Of a stretch of DNA of 64,000 nt, positions 1 through 8,632 are shown piece by piece (within the stretch, counting starts at the first letter, position 1; each line of letters opens with the position of its first letter). The translations under genes and the position numbers were made by a program. Under the pieces are notes generated by a model. It saw nothing but the letters and a program-made list of their open reading frames with translations. It had not been told where the DNA came from and made no database searches. Source of the DNA: Saprospiraceae bacterium (GTDB lineage Bacteria; Bacteroidota; Bacteroidia; Chitinophagales; Saprospiraceae). The stretch covers positions 558,001 to 622,000 of the forward strand of contig JADJTQ010000003.1 in the NCBI GenBank assembly GCA_016711125.1. Reading direction: 5' to 3'.

Positions 1-797
1 CCATCTTTGCGTTTCGGTCCAAAATTTAGGAAGATAGATAGCTGCCAAGGATGTAGCTTTGATAATTCATAAATATCAATATAGTCTTGATTTAAGAATG
101 TCATTAGATTTTGATTTTTGGAAAAATCATATTTGAACTCAACAAAGTAGTACTTGGACAACTCCTCAAAATATAGCCCAAAGGCCTCATTTAGCTCAGA
201 ATCATATATTGCATTTAAATCGGTAAGTTTGGTCAAGTTTATAAGATTGATACTTATAAAGTTCCTCTTAATACAAAGATTATCCATTAATCGCCTTCCA
301 TAAAGCTCGAAAAAATCAGTTCCAAATTTTTCGCAATACCTTTTAAATTTCAAATGCTCAAATGTGGTCATTTGAAAGGCCTCTATTTTCAAATTATAGT
401 TAAGGTAATTCTTAAATGGATAAACTATGAATTGATTTAAATCTGCTTTGGTATTCCACGATAGAAATAGATTTAGCTTGAGGACAGCATCGTTTCTTCT
501 TGGGACAAAGCAATAGCAATATAGAATTGCTTGAACAATTTTTTCATTTGTCTCTTGCTTTTGTTGAACTTGAATTTGTTGGATTTTTGATATTATAGAG
601 GATAGCTTGATTTTATTATCCTTCCTATAGTAAAGATATTTTGCAGGTTGTGTAATTGTTTGTCCGTTGGGCAATCTATTCTCTTGGTCTTGATATATTT
701 CAATAGCATCAAATTCCATTATCTCCAATGGTGTCGTTCTCGTCAATGTAGACAAAGCAATTTCGAATTCCTCTATTTCTGGTATTTTGCTCTCCAT
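1..797 (-). CDS. Unknown protein, C-terminus cut by the window edge
   Basis: Read by hand on the minus strand: from ATG at 797 the frame stays open for about 265 codons to the left edge, so the gene is real but incomplete. The product is rich in Tyr, Phe, Asn, Lys and Ile, starts MESKIPEIEEFEIALST, has a probable helical stretch around residues 70-90 (IISKIQQIQVQQKQETNEK) and no signal peptide or membrane segment. I recognise no family. It looks more AT-rich than the genes to its right, which fits an accessory or acquired gene next to the repeat-bounded island at 901-4613. No Shine-Dalgarno sequence precedes the start, as is usual in Bacteroidota. Confidence 0.6.
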   Translation of the reverse strand, partial: MESKIPEIEEFEIALSTLTRTTPLEIMEFDAIEIYQDQENRLPNGQTITQPAKYLYYRKDNKIKLSSIISKIQQIQVQQKQETNEKIVQAILYCYCFVPRRNDAVLKLNLFLSWNTKADLNQFIVYPFKNYLNYNLKIEAFQMTTFEHLKFKRYCEKFGTDFFELYGRRLMDNLCIKRNFISINLINLTKLTDLNAIYDSELNEAFGLYFEELSKYYFVEFKYDFSKNQNLMTFLNQDYIDIYELSKLHPWQLSIFLNFGPKRKD

Positions 798-900
798 TGT
801 TCTTGCACATACTGTGTTAAACTCGCGTTCTTTTCTGATTGATACCCGGCCTGGCATATATGTCACTAGGAAGGTTCTTTATATTTCAGGTCCCTAAATA

Positions 901-1637
901 ATCTAACGGGTTGCGCACTTGTACAGAAAGACGTGTCCGTCGTCAGTTCTGTAGCTGATACCAAGATACTGATCTAAGTTCTATCCACCAAAGGAAGTTT
1001 GAAATAAAGTAACTTCGTGATTACGGGTGGGTTGAGCCAGTCTGACTACCTTCTTAAGCAATTCATCCGGCATTGAATAGACCGGTTATGAGATTTGTAA
1101 AAATAAAAGGCAGGAACAATTTGAGATTCCATAGGATCTTTTTGGTCCAGATGTCTTACGCAGGGCATGACATTGAACGTGCCGTGGGATTTCTCTCCAG
1201 AGAATCGGGTTGGCATTGGACCAAAAAAGGGTTTCGGGCAACGTTGTGACTATATCCATTGACAATGAATGAGTTAGTGGAGCAATCAGCCGGTAAATGC
1301 AAAAGTAAGTGAAGTGGAACAGTTTGCTCCGTTTTATAAAGAGGGTCAAAGCTTCGTAATATTCCTAACATTCATTTCCATTTTAGGGGTCAAGCTCTGG
1401 TCTGGTGGGTCAAAAAGAACGGAATAAGGGGTCAGATTCATCGGAATGCATTTTAGTAGGATTTCAAATACATCTTGCTCAATTTGAGGATGATTTCCAT
1501 AAGCGATGTGCGATCCAAGTGCCACTGTTATTTTGCCCAATAGTAGCATTTCAATTCTACAGGTAGGCGTTTTCTGGAGCATAGAAAAGCGGTTTTTGAT
1601 GATGTAAGATGGATCGATCTCCCAAGGTATTCATGAT
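901..1637. repeat. Long direct repeat, copy A (about 740 bp)
   Basis: This stretch aligns end to end with 3870-4613 in the same orientation. Shared blocks include ATCTAACGGG at the left end, GATCTAAGTTCTATCCACC, TTTCTCCAGAGAATCGGGTT, AACGTTGTGACTATATCCATT and TCAAAAAGAACGGAAT, ending near TCATGAT. By eye the copies differ by many substitutions and small indels, so they are old. Neither strand has a convincing ORF; minus-strand frames give short matching peptides (VRLAQPTRNHEV here, VLAQPDCNHEV in copy B), so it may be a decayed gene or an insertion element. The right end supplies the stop codon of the ORF at 1631-2170. Confidence 0.75.
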
Positions 1638-2170
1638 AACATTTCATTTTTTATATGCTTACCCAAGTCGGTAAGTCTGTATTTTTGGTTTGGATGCCGT
1701 GGACTAGCAGGAAAAGTCAATTCGAGGAGATTGGCCTCCAAAGCTGGTTTGAGATATTTGACACAAAAATTCTCGAGATCAGATAGGCCTAAAGCACCTT
1801 GCAATTCTTCCCTTGACATCTCACCGTTGAGTACTTTGATCAAATTGATCACTTGTGGGGTACTTGCTGGATGCTTGCCGGTAACTTGATGAGTACTAGG
1901 CCGATTGAGCAATACTCGAAAGTGATCAGCCTGATCAAATTCAGGTTCCTTATTGTCATGCGCTAATCGAACCATGTCGGAGGTCCTTGTACCACAGCAC
2001 TCAGCCGACAATAACTTTCTAATAATTGCGTCCATCGCGACATCGCGACATGGGAGTTGTCGCGATAAGCTGAAAACGCCGTTTCGAATATCGGGTATCG
2101 CGACATGATAACTCCCTCTATGTCGTGATAGTCTCATAATGCGTTGAGGGGCCTGCCCCTTTTCGTTCAA
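1631..2170 (-). pseudogene. C-terminal remnant of an AlbA_2/RecG-like ATP-binding protein (winged helix)
   Basis: 179-codon ORF. Residues from about 58 (CGTRTSDMVRLAHDNKEPEF) match the end of the GHKL ATPase part of COG2865-type proteins (usual motif GTGTSDM), and residues 103-175 (TPQVINLIKVLNGEMSREEL) match the winged-helix tail shared by those proteins and some Fic proteins. The AlbA_2 domain and most of the ATPase are missing. The first ~45 residues fall in the inverted-repeat element at 2034-2130 and probably are not native coding sequence. The ORF overlaps the end of the deaminase-ATPase gene by 53 bp in the same direction. It may be a leftover of a second, related gene joined here by recombination. 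Confidence 0.55.
2034..2130. repeat. Composite inverted repeat built on ATCGCGACA
   Basis: Two hairpin-forming arms, about 2042-2067 and 2096-2130, each carry ATCGCGACA and its near complement around a short spacer. The spacers are themselves complementary (GGGAGTT versus AACTCCC), so the two arms are also inverted copies of each other. This nested symmetry resembles REP/BIME-type elements. It lies inside the 5' part of the ATPase remnant ORF. Confidence 0.6.
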
Positions 2171-3608
2171 CTAATCCTAATTCTACAAAGGTTTTAAGAT
2201 GTCTTTCAGCCTTTTTCCTTTCAAAGCCGAAATGCTCTTCATATTCTTTTCTGGTGAGGGAACCTTTTAGCTTTACAAAATCATATCCTCTTAATTCTTC
2301 ATTGTTCAAGGATGAAACGGGAGTGCCACCTGAAATATGCCTTAACCCTTCACCACTTCTTGGGAACGTAAATACCAAATATGGATCTTCAAATGTTACT
2401 AATGGAAGTGGCAACTTATACTTGGTCGGTAGTTCTTTAATAGTTTGAAAGCCCAATCCTCTTTGTTCAACCAACTCCATTTGATCAAATACGTACATGA
2501 TCTTTGGGTTACGGCTGAGTGATGGAGCGCTGAATTGTTTAATCTGTTCAATCCTCAGTGGTCTAACCGGCGCACCGGGACTTTTTATAATGATGGCATT
2601 ATCATTGATCTCAAAATAGATAGGAGCACCTTCTATGTCATAATCACGATGAACGATGGCATTGATAATAGCTTCTCGAAATACAATAAGTGGATAGTCA
2701 TATATGATTTGTCTCTCGGATTTTGATCGATCGATCTGCTTCCCAATCCGAGTTTCATACCAGCTCTGAATCTTATCTGCTTGCTCAATCAAGGGTCCGT
2801 CGATTGTTTCAATATCTTCACCTCTGCCTGTCGTCCTGTGTGTAGCGCGGATCAATGCATGTGGATAAACAAGTTGGGGTCGACTACCAAATAACAGGAG
2901 CCCGATACCAGTGGGGATATAGTTGCCATTTTTCTCTCCAATCAGACCTAATTGACTGAATATTCTATTGAATCCACCAGTTCCGACTTCAACATTGAGT
3001 TTGGCCTTCGTGAGAAAGGAGTCCAGATGTACAGGTGACAAATCACTAATTTCAGCTCTTGTTTCACCTTGGTCTTTCTCGGATAGAATAATGAAGGCGT
3101 TTTCTTCTTCCGATTGTTTAGCACGTTCTTGCGCCTCTGCGATAAATCTTTTATTGGTCTCCCTGATTTTTTCTTGAAGATCAGCATCAAACATTTCCAC
3201 TTCTACACCATGATCGAGAAGAAATTTAATTCCTTTTCGATCCACTGTTGGGTCAGGATCTTCGATTCCCACCCAAACCTTCTTGATGCGCGCATTGACA
3301 ATGCGTTCGGCACAACCCAGTTTGGGATGCCTCCTCGCACCAGGGGCGCAAGGTTCAAGAGTGGCGAATAAAATGGATCCATCGAGGGGGTTGCTACGGT
3401 TTTTCCTTTCTAACAAGGTGAACTCAGCGTGATCTCCTTGCCGGAGCTCGCCACGGAACGCAGTTTCAATTGTACCGTCGGAATGAACAAGCACAGCTCC
3501 CACCTTTGGGCTGGTTTTATCACTACGGGGCTCCTGCACCGATTTTATCATGACTCCAATGGATATTTCCATGAGCTCTCTTTCGGTATGTTTTTTCGTT
3601 TTCGCCAT
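2118..3608 (-). CDS. Deaminase domain fused to a GHKL ATPase / winged-helix module
   Basis: 496 aa. Residues 10-150 are a CMP/dCMP/RibD-like zinc deaminase: H60-A-E62 supplies the zinc ligand and the proton-shuttling Glu, and E85-P-C87 with C99 the two Cys ligands, with an unusually long 11-residue spacer. Residues 155-175 are a charged helix. Residues 200-420 match the GHKL-type ATP-binding part of COG2865 proteins (REAIINAIVHRDYD at 311-324, KSPG at 342-345, NPKIMYVFDQ, GLGFQTI). Residues 440-496 are a winged helix. The AlbA_2 domain normally in front of the ATPase is absent; the deaminase takes its place. A small frameshifted ORF lies 3 nt upstream, so the two were probably cotranscribed. 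Role inferred only: nucleotide-modifying regulation or defence. No signal peptide, so cytoplasmic. Confidence 0.75.
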   Translation of the reverse strand: MAKTKKHTERELMEISIGVMIKSVQEPRSDKTSPKVGAVLVHSDGTIETAFRGELRQGDHAEFTLLERKNRSNPLDGSILFATLEPCAPGARRHPKLGCAERIVNARIKKVWVGIEDPDPTVDRKGIKFLLDHGVEVEMFDADLQEKIRETNKRFIAEAQERAKQSEEENAFIILSEKDQGETRAEISDLSPVHLDSFLTKAKLNVEVGTGGFNRIFSQLGLIGEKNGNYIPTGIGLLLFGSRPQLVYPHALIRATHRTTGRGEDIETIDGPLIEQADKIQSWYETRIGKQIDRSKSERQIIYDYPLIVFREAIINAIVHRDYDIEGAPIYFEINDNAIIIKSPGAPVRPLRIEQIKQFSAPSLSRNPKIMYVFDQMELVEQRGLGFQTIKELPTKYKLPLPLVTFEDPYLVFTFPRSGEGLRHISGGTPVSSLNNEELRGYDFVKLKGSLTRKEYEEHFGFERKKAERHLKTFVELGLVERKGAGPSTHYETITT

Positions 3609-3611
3609 TGT

Positions 3612-3852
3612 CTAATCTTCATCGTCCTCTGTTTTCCACTTCTCCCAAACGGTACTCCACATAGGTCCTAAAGAACTGCCCATGCGGTATTTGATATTGT
3701 AGGTGATGATAAAATGCAATTCTCCTTCATTAAAATCATAATGTTGGGCTAAAAAAGCGTCAATTTGGTCAATGATTATTTTTTGAATTCCTAGAGGTAA
3801 AATTCTTGATAAATGATATGTCTAGTTTTTTTTTGATGTATTTGTTTTTCAT
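3612..3852 (-). pseudogene. Small frameshifted ORF upstream of the deaminase-ATPase gene
   Basis: From ATG at 3852 the frame begins MKNKYIKKKLDISF. After one single-base shift (the span is 3n+1) it continues as a good-looking C-terminus (LGIQKIIIDQIDAFLAQHYD ... STVWEKWKTEDDED) ending at TAG 3612-3614, 3 nt before the start of the next gene. The tight spacing suggests a two-gene operon. About 80 residues, acidic tail, no family recognised. A run of A's after codon 6 is a likely place for the indel. Confidence 0.5.
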
Positions 3853-3869
3853 GGCTATAATCTCCTATG

Positions 3870-4613
3870 ATCTAACGGGTCGCATACTTCAATAGAAGTA
3901 CATATCCATGGTGAGTCCGTGCTGCCGGTACTAAGATAATGATCTAAGTTCTATCCACCTAGAAAGCTTGACATAAAACAACTTCGTGATTACAGTCAGG
4001 TTGAGCCAGTACAATCACCTTCGTAAGTAATCCAGCCGGGATTGGATGAACCGATTATGGGATGTTGACAAGATAGAGGCAAGGCCAATCAGAGATTCGA
4101 TAGGATCATTTTGGTCCAGATGTCTTAAGAAGGGCCTGAGATTGACCGTGATGTGGGATTTCTCTCCAGAGAATCGGGTTTGCATTGGTCCAAAAAATTG
4201 TTTGAGCAACGTTGTGACTATATCCATTGGCGATGAATGAGTTATGTGGAGCAGTCAAGTGGTAAGGCAAAAGGGAAGTGCATTGGCACTGTTTGCTCCG
4301 CTTTACAAAGAGGGTCAAAGCTTCGTAATGTTACTAACATTCATTCCCATTTGGGGGTCAAAGCTCCGGAATGGTGGGGTCAAAAAGAACGGAATAGAGG
4401 GCAGATTCACCGGAATGCCTTTTAATAGGATTTCAAATAACATCTTTTTCAATTTGAGAATGATTTCCATAAGCGATGCAACAGCCAAGTTGCCGGTTTG
4501 CTTTTGCCCAATAATAGCATTTCAATACTACTCGTGCGGGGCATTTTATGGAGCACAGAAAAAGGGTTTTGTATTGATTCAAGATGGATATGTTCTCCTA
4601 AGATACTCATGAT
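3870..4613. repeat. Long direct repeat, copy B
   Basis: Second copy of the element at 901-1637, same orientation and nearly the same length (744 versus 737 bp). Between the two lie about 2.2 kb carrying the ATPase remnant, the deaminase-ATPase fusion and the small ORF. Several short ORFs can be drawn through it on both strands, but none is conserved in frame between the copies, so I call no gene here. Confidence 0.75.
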
Positions 4614-4802
4614 GTTAGAGCTTCTTTTGGGGGTGCCCATATTGCACAGCAGGTATTTTTGAAGAGGATCATTTGGGCTGTCCGGAGATTTCCTTCTAAA
4701 TAGGGTTAATATTCAATGCAGGGTCCAGGTAATTTTCTGTGAAATTTTCTTGTTTCAGATCAAGCGCAAGTTGTATTTGCCTATGGCTTATTTCATCGAC
4801 CA

Positions 4803-5075
4803 TCACTGTTTATATATACCACGTTTATCTCTCTTCTCCAATTGTTTGCCCTTCGCAGTTGCCAATTGATATAGAAATTCGGGGGCAAGGTCAGCTCAAT
4901 CAGGCCATTCAATAGTCCAGGTATTATGATGGAATTTCTTGAAGTAATCGACATTTGCAAGGGGTTCAAAGATGACTCCATTGGGTTTATCTTTTAGATC
5001 AATGAGGCCTGTAATACCGTCGTTAAACTCAAGAAATAGTTGATATTCACCCTTATGTACGGCTTTGGTTACCCA
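4803..5075 (-). pseudogene. DUF2442-family protein, nonsense-interrupted and start-less
   Basis: The minus strand reads WVTKAVHKGEYQLFLEFNDG followed by TGLIDLKDKPNGVIFEPL, YFKKFHHNTWTIEWPD, then an in-frame TGA (4896-4898), then ADLAPEFLYQLATAKG to a stop at 4803-4805. This is the DUF2442 pattern, where PNGAD-APE is usual, so a Gly codon (GGA) probably became TGA. No in-frame ATG exists upstream; TAA closes the frame three codons before the Trp. DUF2442 proteins commonly pair with DUF4160 proteins in TA-like modules; no intact partner is visible. Clear decay, not a sequencing slip in a homopolymer. Confidence 0.7.
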
Positions 5076-5239
5076 GTCTGATTATCGTAGAAATCTTTGA
5101 AATTCACTTTGTAGCAGACAAATTCTACGAATTTTTTCCATGTTCAAAGTTAACGAATGGTGGAACATTTTGTCGACTCAATTCTTTCTTTTTGGTTTCT
5201 GATTACCCTCGGCAAGGACATAGCGCTCCATTTTAATGA

Positions 5240-5596
5240 TCAATACTCTTGGACGAGAACTTCGGTCGATATGTTCAATTTGTCATGGAGAGTTCGAATC
5301 ATACTTAGAGTCAATTTTCTTTTTCGATTTAATATTTCACTAGCCCGACTCTTATGCCCCAGGATCTCGCCTAAATCCTTTTGTTGAAGGCCCATCTGCT
5401 CCATTCTAAATTTTATGGCTTCAATGGGGTCGGGTGGCCCTATCGGATAATGCTTGTTTTCGTAGTCCTCAATTAATAGCACCAGGATCTCCAATTCGTC
5501 TCCACCTTTTGTTCCCGGATCCGAATCAAAAATCTTCTCAAGTCTGGCAAGGGCCTTATTGTAATCCTCCTCTGTTCGTATTGGCTTTAATTTCAT
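5240..5596 (-). CDS. HigA-like HTH antitoxin (orphan)
   Basis: 118 aa. Residues 5-45 are the acidic helical HigA-type N-terminus (EEDYNKALARLEKIFD); residues 62-112 are an XRE/Cro helix-turn-helix with recognition region QQKDLGEILGHKSRASEIL. Family members bind operator DNA and neutralise the HigB mRNA interferase. The toxin would be expected directly upstream, but that space holds the small ORF at 5655-5833 and no HigB-like sequence, so this is an orphan antitoxin or a plain regulator. Downstream lies the DUF2442 relic on the same strand. Confidence 0.75.
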   Translation of the reverse strand: MKLKPIRTEEDYNKALARLEKIFDSDPGTKGGDELEILVLLIEDYENKHYPIGPPDPIEAIKFRMEQMGLQQKDLGEILGHKSRASEILNRKRKLTLSMIRTLHDKLNISTEVLVQEY

Positions 5597-5654
5597 GATT
5601 CTATATTTTTACAGGATCGGTCAAATACAGCGATAGTGGCAAGGATAGGAGCTA

Positions 5655-5833
5655 TTATCTACTGTACATTATTGTCGGTAGTATTTCACTCGCTGGAATT
5701 TTAATTATTCTACCGTTTTCCGAAACAACCAGCGGAGTGTTCTTTTCTCTCTTGAATTTGACCATTTTTTCATAGGCCTTTTCCAAGCCCTTAGTATGAG
5801 TTCGCTTTCTTCCCTAAATGTCCGCTTTTTCAT
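5655..5833 (-). pseudogene. Small conserved-looking protein, frameshifted
   Basis: Starts MKKRTFR at 5833, then needs a frame change after about ten codons, after which GLEKAYEKMVKFKREKNTPL and VVSENGRIIKIPASEI run to TAA at 5655-5657. The second part is clearly coding in character (charged amphipathic helix followed by a short beta hairpin). About 60 aa, function unknown. It starts 3 nt after the serine hydrolase stop codon, so it may be the last gene of that transcript, or the displaced partner of the HigA-like gene. Confidence 0.45.
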
Positions 5834-5835
5834 AA

Positions 5836-6945
5836 TCAATTTTCAACCGCATCACCGATTTTCCTGAGAAATTCATTCCAAATGAGGTCAGTTATTACCA
5901 CATCATTGGCATCAAGCCCAAGACGTACAATAACCATATCCCATTCGGGTATGATAAACATCTTATTGTTATTATGCCCGGAGGCCGCATAAGTGCCCGG
6001 CGGGGCATCGGGCCAAAGTCTGCTGCCGCTTGAGCCAACTCCATTCGCCCACCAATTATATCCATATACTCCAATGCCGTCAATATTACTCAATGGAGAG
6101 CCTAGTTCCATGGTAGGAGGAACCTGAACTTTGGTGGCTTGTTCAATCCAATCGCTGCTGATTAATTGATTGCCATTCCACCTTCCTTTGTTCAAAAACA
6201 AAAGTCCAAAACGAGCAAGTTCGTTAGCTGATATAAAAATACCCTTGCCAAGATTGCCTGCACCTCCAACCACTTTTAATCCATCAACTTCTCCAAAATC
6301 ACCCCAATACCAATTATTTTTGTTCATTCCAATTGGGTCGGCTATTCGTTTTTTGAAAAACCCATCAAGCGGTTCTTTGGCAATCTGAGTCAGGATATGG
6401 GCAAACTGATTCATGGCAGCATCCCAATAGGCATATTTGGTACCCGGCTCAAATAATGATACTGTACCCGGAATAAATGGAGTCGCACTTGATCCATGGG
6501 TATATCCCTTTTTCGCCGTATCTCCTTCCGCTAAATATCCGCTCGTCATGGTTGCAAAATGCGATAAGTTAACCTCCGGATAGATTTCAGCCATTTGCGG
6601 GATAATATCTTTTGCCATGGTGTTTAATTGAGCTCTATTATCGTCAATGAGTAAGCCTAAAATGGTACTGGTAAAAGATTTGGTACAAGACCACACACCA
6701 TGCACTTTATCAATGCTGTCACCTTGATAGATTAATCTTCCTTCCCGAATAATCATCAGTTCCGTAGTGCCATTTCTGCCGGAATTGAGTTCTAGAAAAT
6801 TTACCGCTTCGTTTAAAACCTGTGAATTTAGTTCAACTTCTTCCGGTTTAGCTTCAATCCATTCTTTAGTTGGAAAAACCGAACAGGAAGGATAAGAGCA
6901 TCCGGATGCGGATAAAATCGCTAAAATAAATGCAAGTAGTTTCAT
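5836..6945 (-). CDS. Beta-lactamase-family serine hydrolase, lipoprotein
   Basis: 369 aa. A short lipoprotein signal ends LSASGC (Cys16). S86-C-T-K89 is the nucleophile/base motif of the class C beta-lactamase/esterase fold (PF00144), Tyr173 in AYWDAAMN stands in the second motif, and SGHNNNK near residue 325 in the HxG region. Family members hydrolyse ester or amide bonds, often peptidoglycan stems or small esters; the substrate cannot be read from sequence. Expected on the periplasmic face of a membrane. Length and motifs are complete. Not linked functionally to the TA relics on either side. Confidence 0.85.
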   Translation of the reverse strand: MKLLAFILAILSASGCSYPSCSVFPTKEWIEAKPEEVELNSQVLNEAVNFLELNSGRNGTTELMIIREGRLIYQGDSIDKVHGVWSCTKSFTSTILGLLIDDNRAQLNTMAKDIIPQMAEIYPEVNLSHFATMTSGYLAEGDTAKKGYTHGSSATPFIPGTVSLFEPGTKYAYWDAAMNQFAHILTQIAKEPLDGFFKKRIADPIGMNKNNWYWGDFGEVDGLKVVGGAGNLGKGIFISANELARFGLLFLNKGRWNGNQLISSDWIEQATKVQVPPTMELGSPLSNIDGIGVYGYNWWANGVGSSGSRLWPDAPPGTYAASGHNNNKMFIIPEWDMVIVRLGLDANDVVITDLIWNEFLRKIGDAVEN

Positions 6946-7005
6946 CTTTTTATCTTCGTCAATTCACGGATTCTGCCGATGGAAATTATAGTGCTAGTAC
7001 CAGCT

Positions 7006-7991
7006 TCATTTCCTGAACTCATAATACGACTTTCTATTTTCACCTGTCCTCTTCAAAATACCTTTTTCAGCGCCGGCTCTAAGGTCTCGTGTTGCTGTCG
7101 CTGATGAAATATCTTTGAACATTTCCATATAATCTTTCCGGGTAAAAGTCTGAAGCCGGGAGTACTCCCTAAAATACAATATTCGCTCTTCATCACTAAG
7201 ACTTATCCGTTGTTCGCTGATCTGTTTTGCCAGACTTTTTCGAATTATCGCCAACAGAAACTCTACAAATCGCGTGGCAACTCCTTCTTTATCTGATGTT
7301 GCAAGTACGTCATAGTATTCCTTTTGACTGTTTCTGATTTCTACTTCAATCGGCAGGAATTCAAAAATTGGATTTTCTTTCATTAAGAGTACCGTTTGCC
7401 ATAACCGTCCCATTCTTCCATTTCCATCCATAAAAGGGTGAATAAACTCCATCTCATAGTGAAATACACAGCTTTTAATTACGAGGTTATCTACATTTTC
7501 TTTGAGATATTTGAAGAGATTATTCATTAGATTGGGCACGTTCCAAGCCGGAGGAGCCACGTGTGCTACTCGATCTCCCTTAAATACTCCAACATTTCCA
7601 ATCCGATAATGACCTGCATTTTTTATCAGTCCGTTCATTAAGATTTGATGTGCCTCCAAATATGACTCTTCGTTAAATGCATCAAACCGGGCAAGATCTT
7701 GATAAACGGATATCGCGTTCTGCACTTCAAGAATATCTTTTGGTGGCCCAAATACCTTTTTATTGTCAAATATGGCGGTGACTTGATCTACAGATAACGT
7801 ATTGCCCTCCATGCCAAGGAGGACTGTATTGTTTTGATTTTATTTTCTCTTATAAGACGCGGTTCTGGTTTTCTCAGATAATTCGAATCAACGATTCCAA
7901 GAAGTTTACCTATTTCGGTCGATAGGTTGATGATTTGGCTGGTACCCTCATAGTACTTTTCAATCATGATGCGATCATTTGATGCCATCAA
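7006..7991 (-). CDS. Fic-family AMP transferase, split by a one-base deletion
   Basis: The N-terminal 67 codons from 7991 (MMASNDRIMIEKYYEGTSQI) and the downstream frame from 7812 (MEGNTLSVDQ) join to one Fic protein of about 328 aa if one base is restored near 7812 (span 3n+2). The active loop HPFMDGNGR is at residues 125-133 of the downstream frame; a winged helix follows at the C-terminus (YSRLQTFTRKDYMEMF). Fic enzymes transfer AMP from ATP to Ser/Thr/Tyr of target proteins. The restored junction reads SLAMEGN, the [S/T]xxxE[G/N] inhibitory motif of class II Fic, so the lesion cuts the self-inhibitory helix. If the downstream ATG were used, the enzyme would lack most of that helix. Confidence 0.8.
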
Positions 7992-8138
7992 AGATATGAA
8001 AGAATCGATTTCAGGTTGAAAAACAGATCACTTAAGTTGATCTGCTGTTTTCTCAATTGGACCTAAAGTTCCATCTATTCCCGATGGCTGATCAAAGGGA
8101 GGCTATCTTGGTACAGTGTCTGTGTGCCGAAGTGCCAT

Positions 8139-8480
8139 TTATTCCATTTCAAGACATGCCCAGTCGCTGTTGCTCGATTGTTTAAAAATTCGTTGACCTG
8201 ATCCACTTTACTTAATAGCAATTCTGCGATCGCATCGATTTTTGTGTTTCCAGTCCTTAACCAAATAATTTTGGTCGGGTGTCCCTTCAGATTTACGATA
8301 TCCATAAAGTCAGAATCAAAGGGGTGACAATGGTATGGCCATTCTTGCTGGCATAATCCTAAAGTTCCAAGTCTGTCGAGTCCGCGAGTTATAATCTTTT
8401 AACCTATCCTGAGTCTGGATATTGGCTTCGATCTTCTTGACTATTCGGTATGAGATGTTCTGATCAAATAATAACTTCAC
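8139..8480 (-). pseudogene. DUF5615 PIN-like toxin relic with several frameshifts
   Basis: GTG at 8480, preceded by GAGGATC, begins VKLLFDQNISYRIVKKIEAN, the hallmark start of DUF5615 (Mut7-C/PIN-like) proteins. After frame changes the middle reads YASKNGHTIVT and FDSDFMDIVNLKGHPTKIIW, then LRTGNTKIDAIAELLLSKVD and NEFLNN, with the natural end (ACLEME, TAA at 8139-8141) in yet another frame. At least three indels. Family members carry the N-terminal Asp and the KD/DSDF acidic residues of PIN-type nucleases and usually sit beside a DUF433 antitoxin, which I do not see upstream. Confidence 0.7.
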
Positions 8481-8632
8481 GATGATCCTCAAAAAATATC
8501 AAAATCTTGATCGAGTCAAGTATAAAAATGGTTTGCATCCTCCATTAAATAGTGATTGTTGCTTATTTAGGCATCATTTAGTGTCTGAAATTAGCACCAA
8601 TGGCAGAAACGATTGTTTCACACTACCCCATT

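Noticed and set aside
4244..4612. 122-aa plus ORF inside repeat copy B
   Set aside because: The frame is not kept in copy A, so the ORF is accidental.
8075..8305. 76-aa ORF as a complete gene
   Set aside because: It is only the middle of a DUF5615 gene; its last 20 residues are out of frame relative to the family end.
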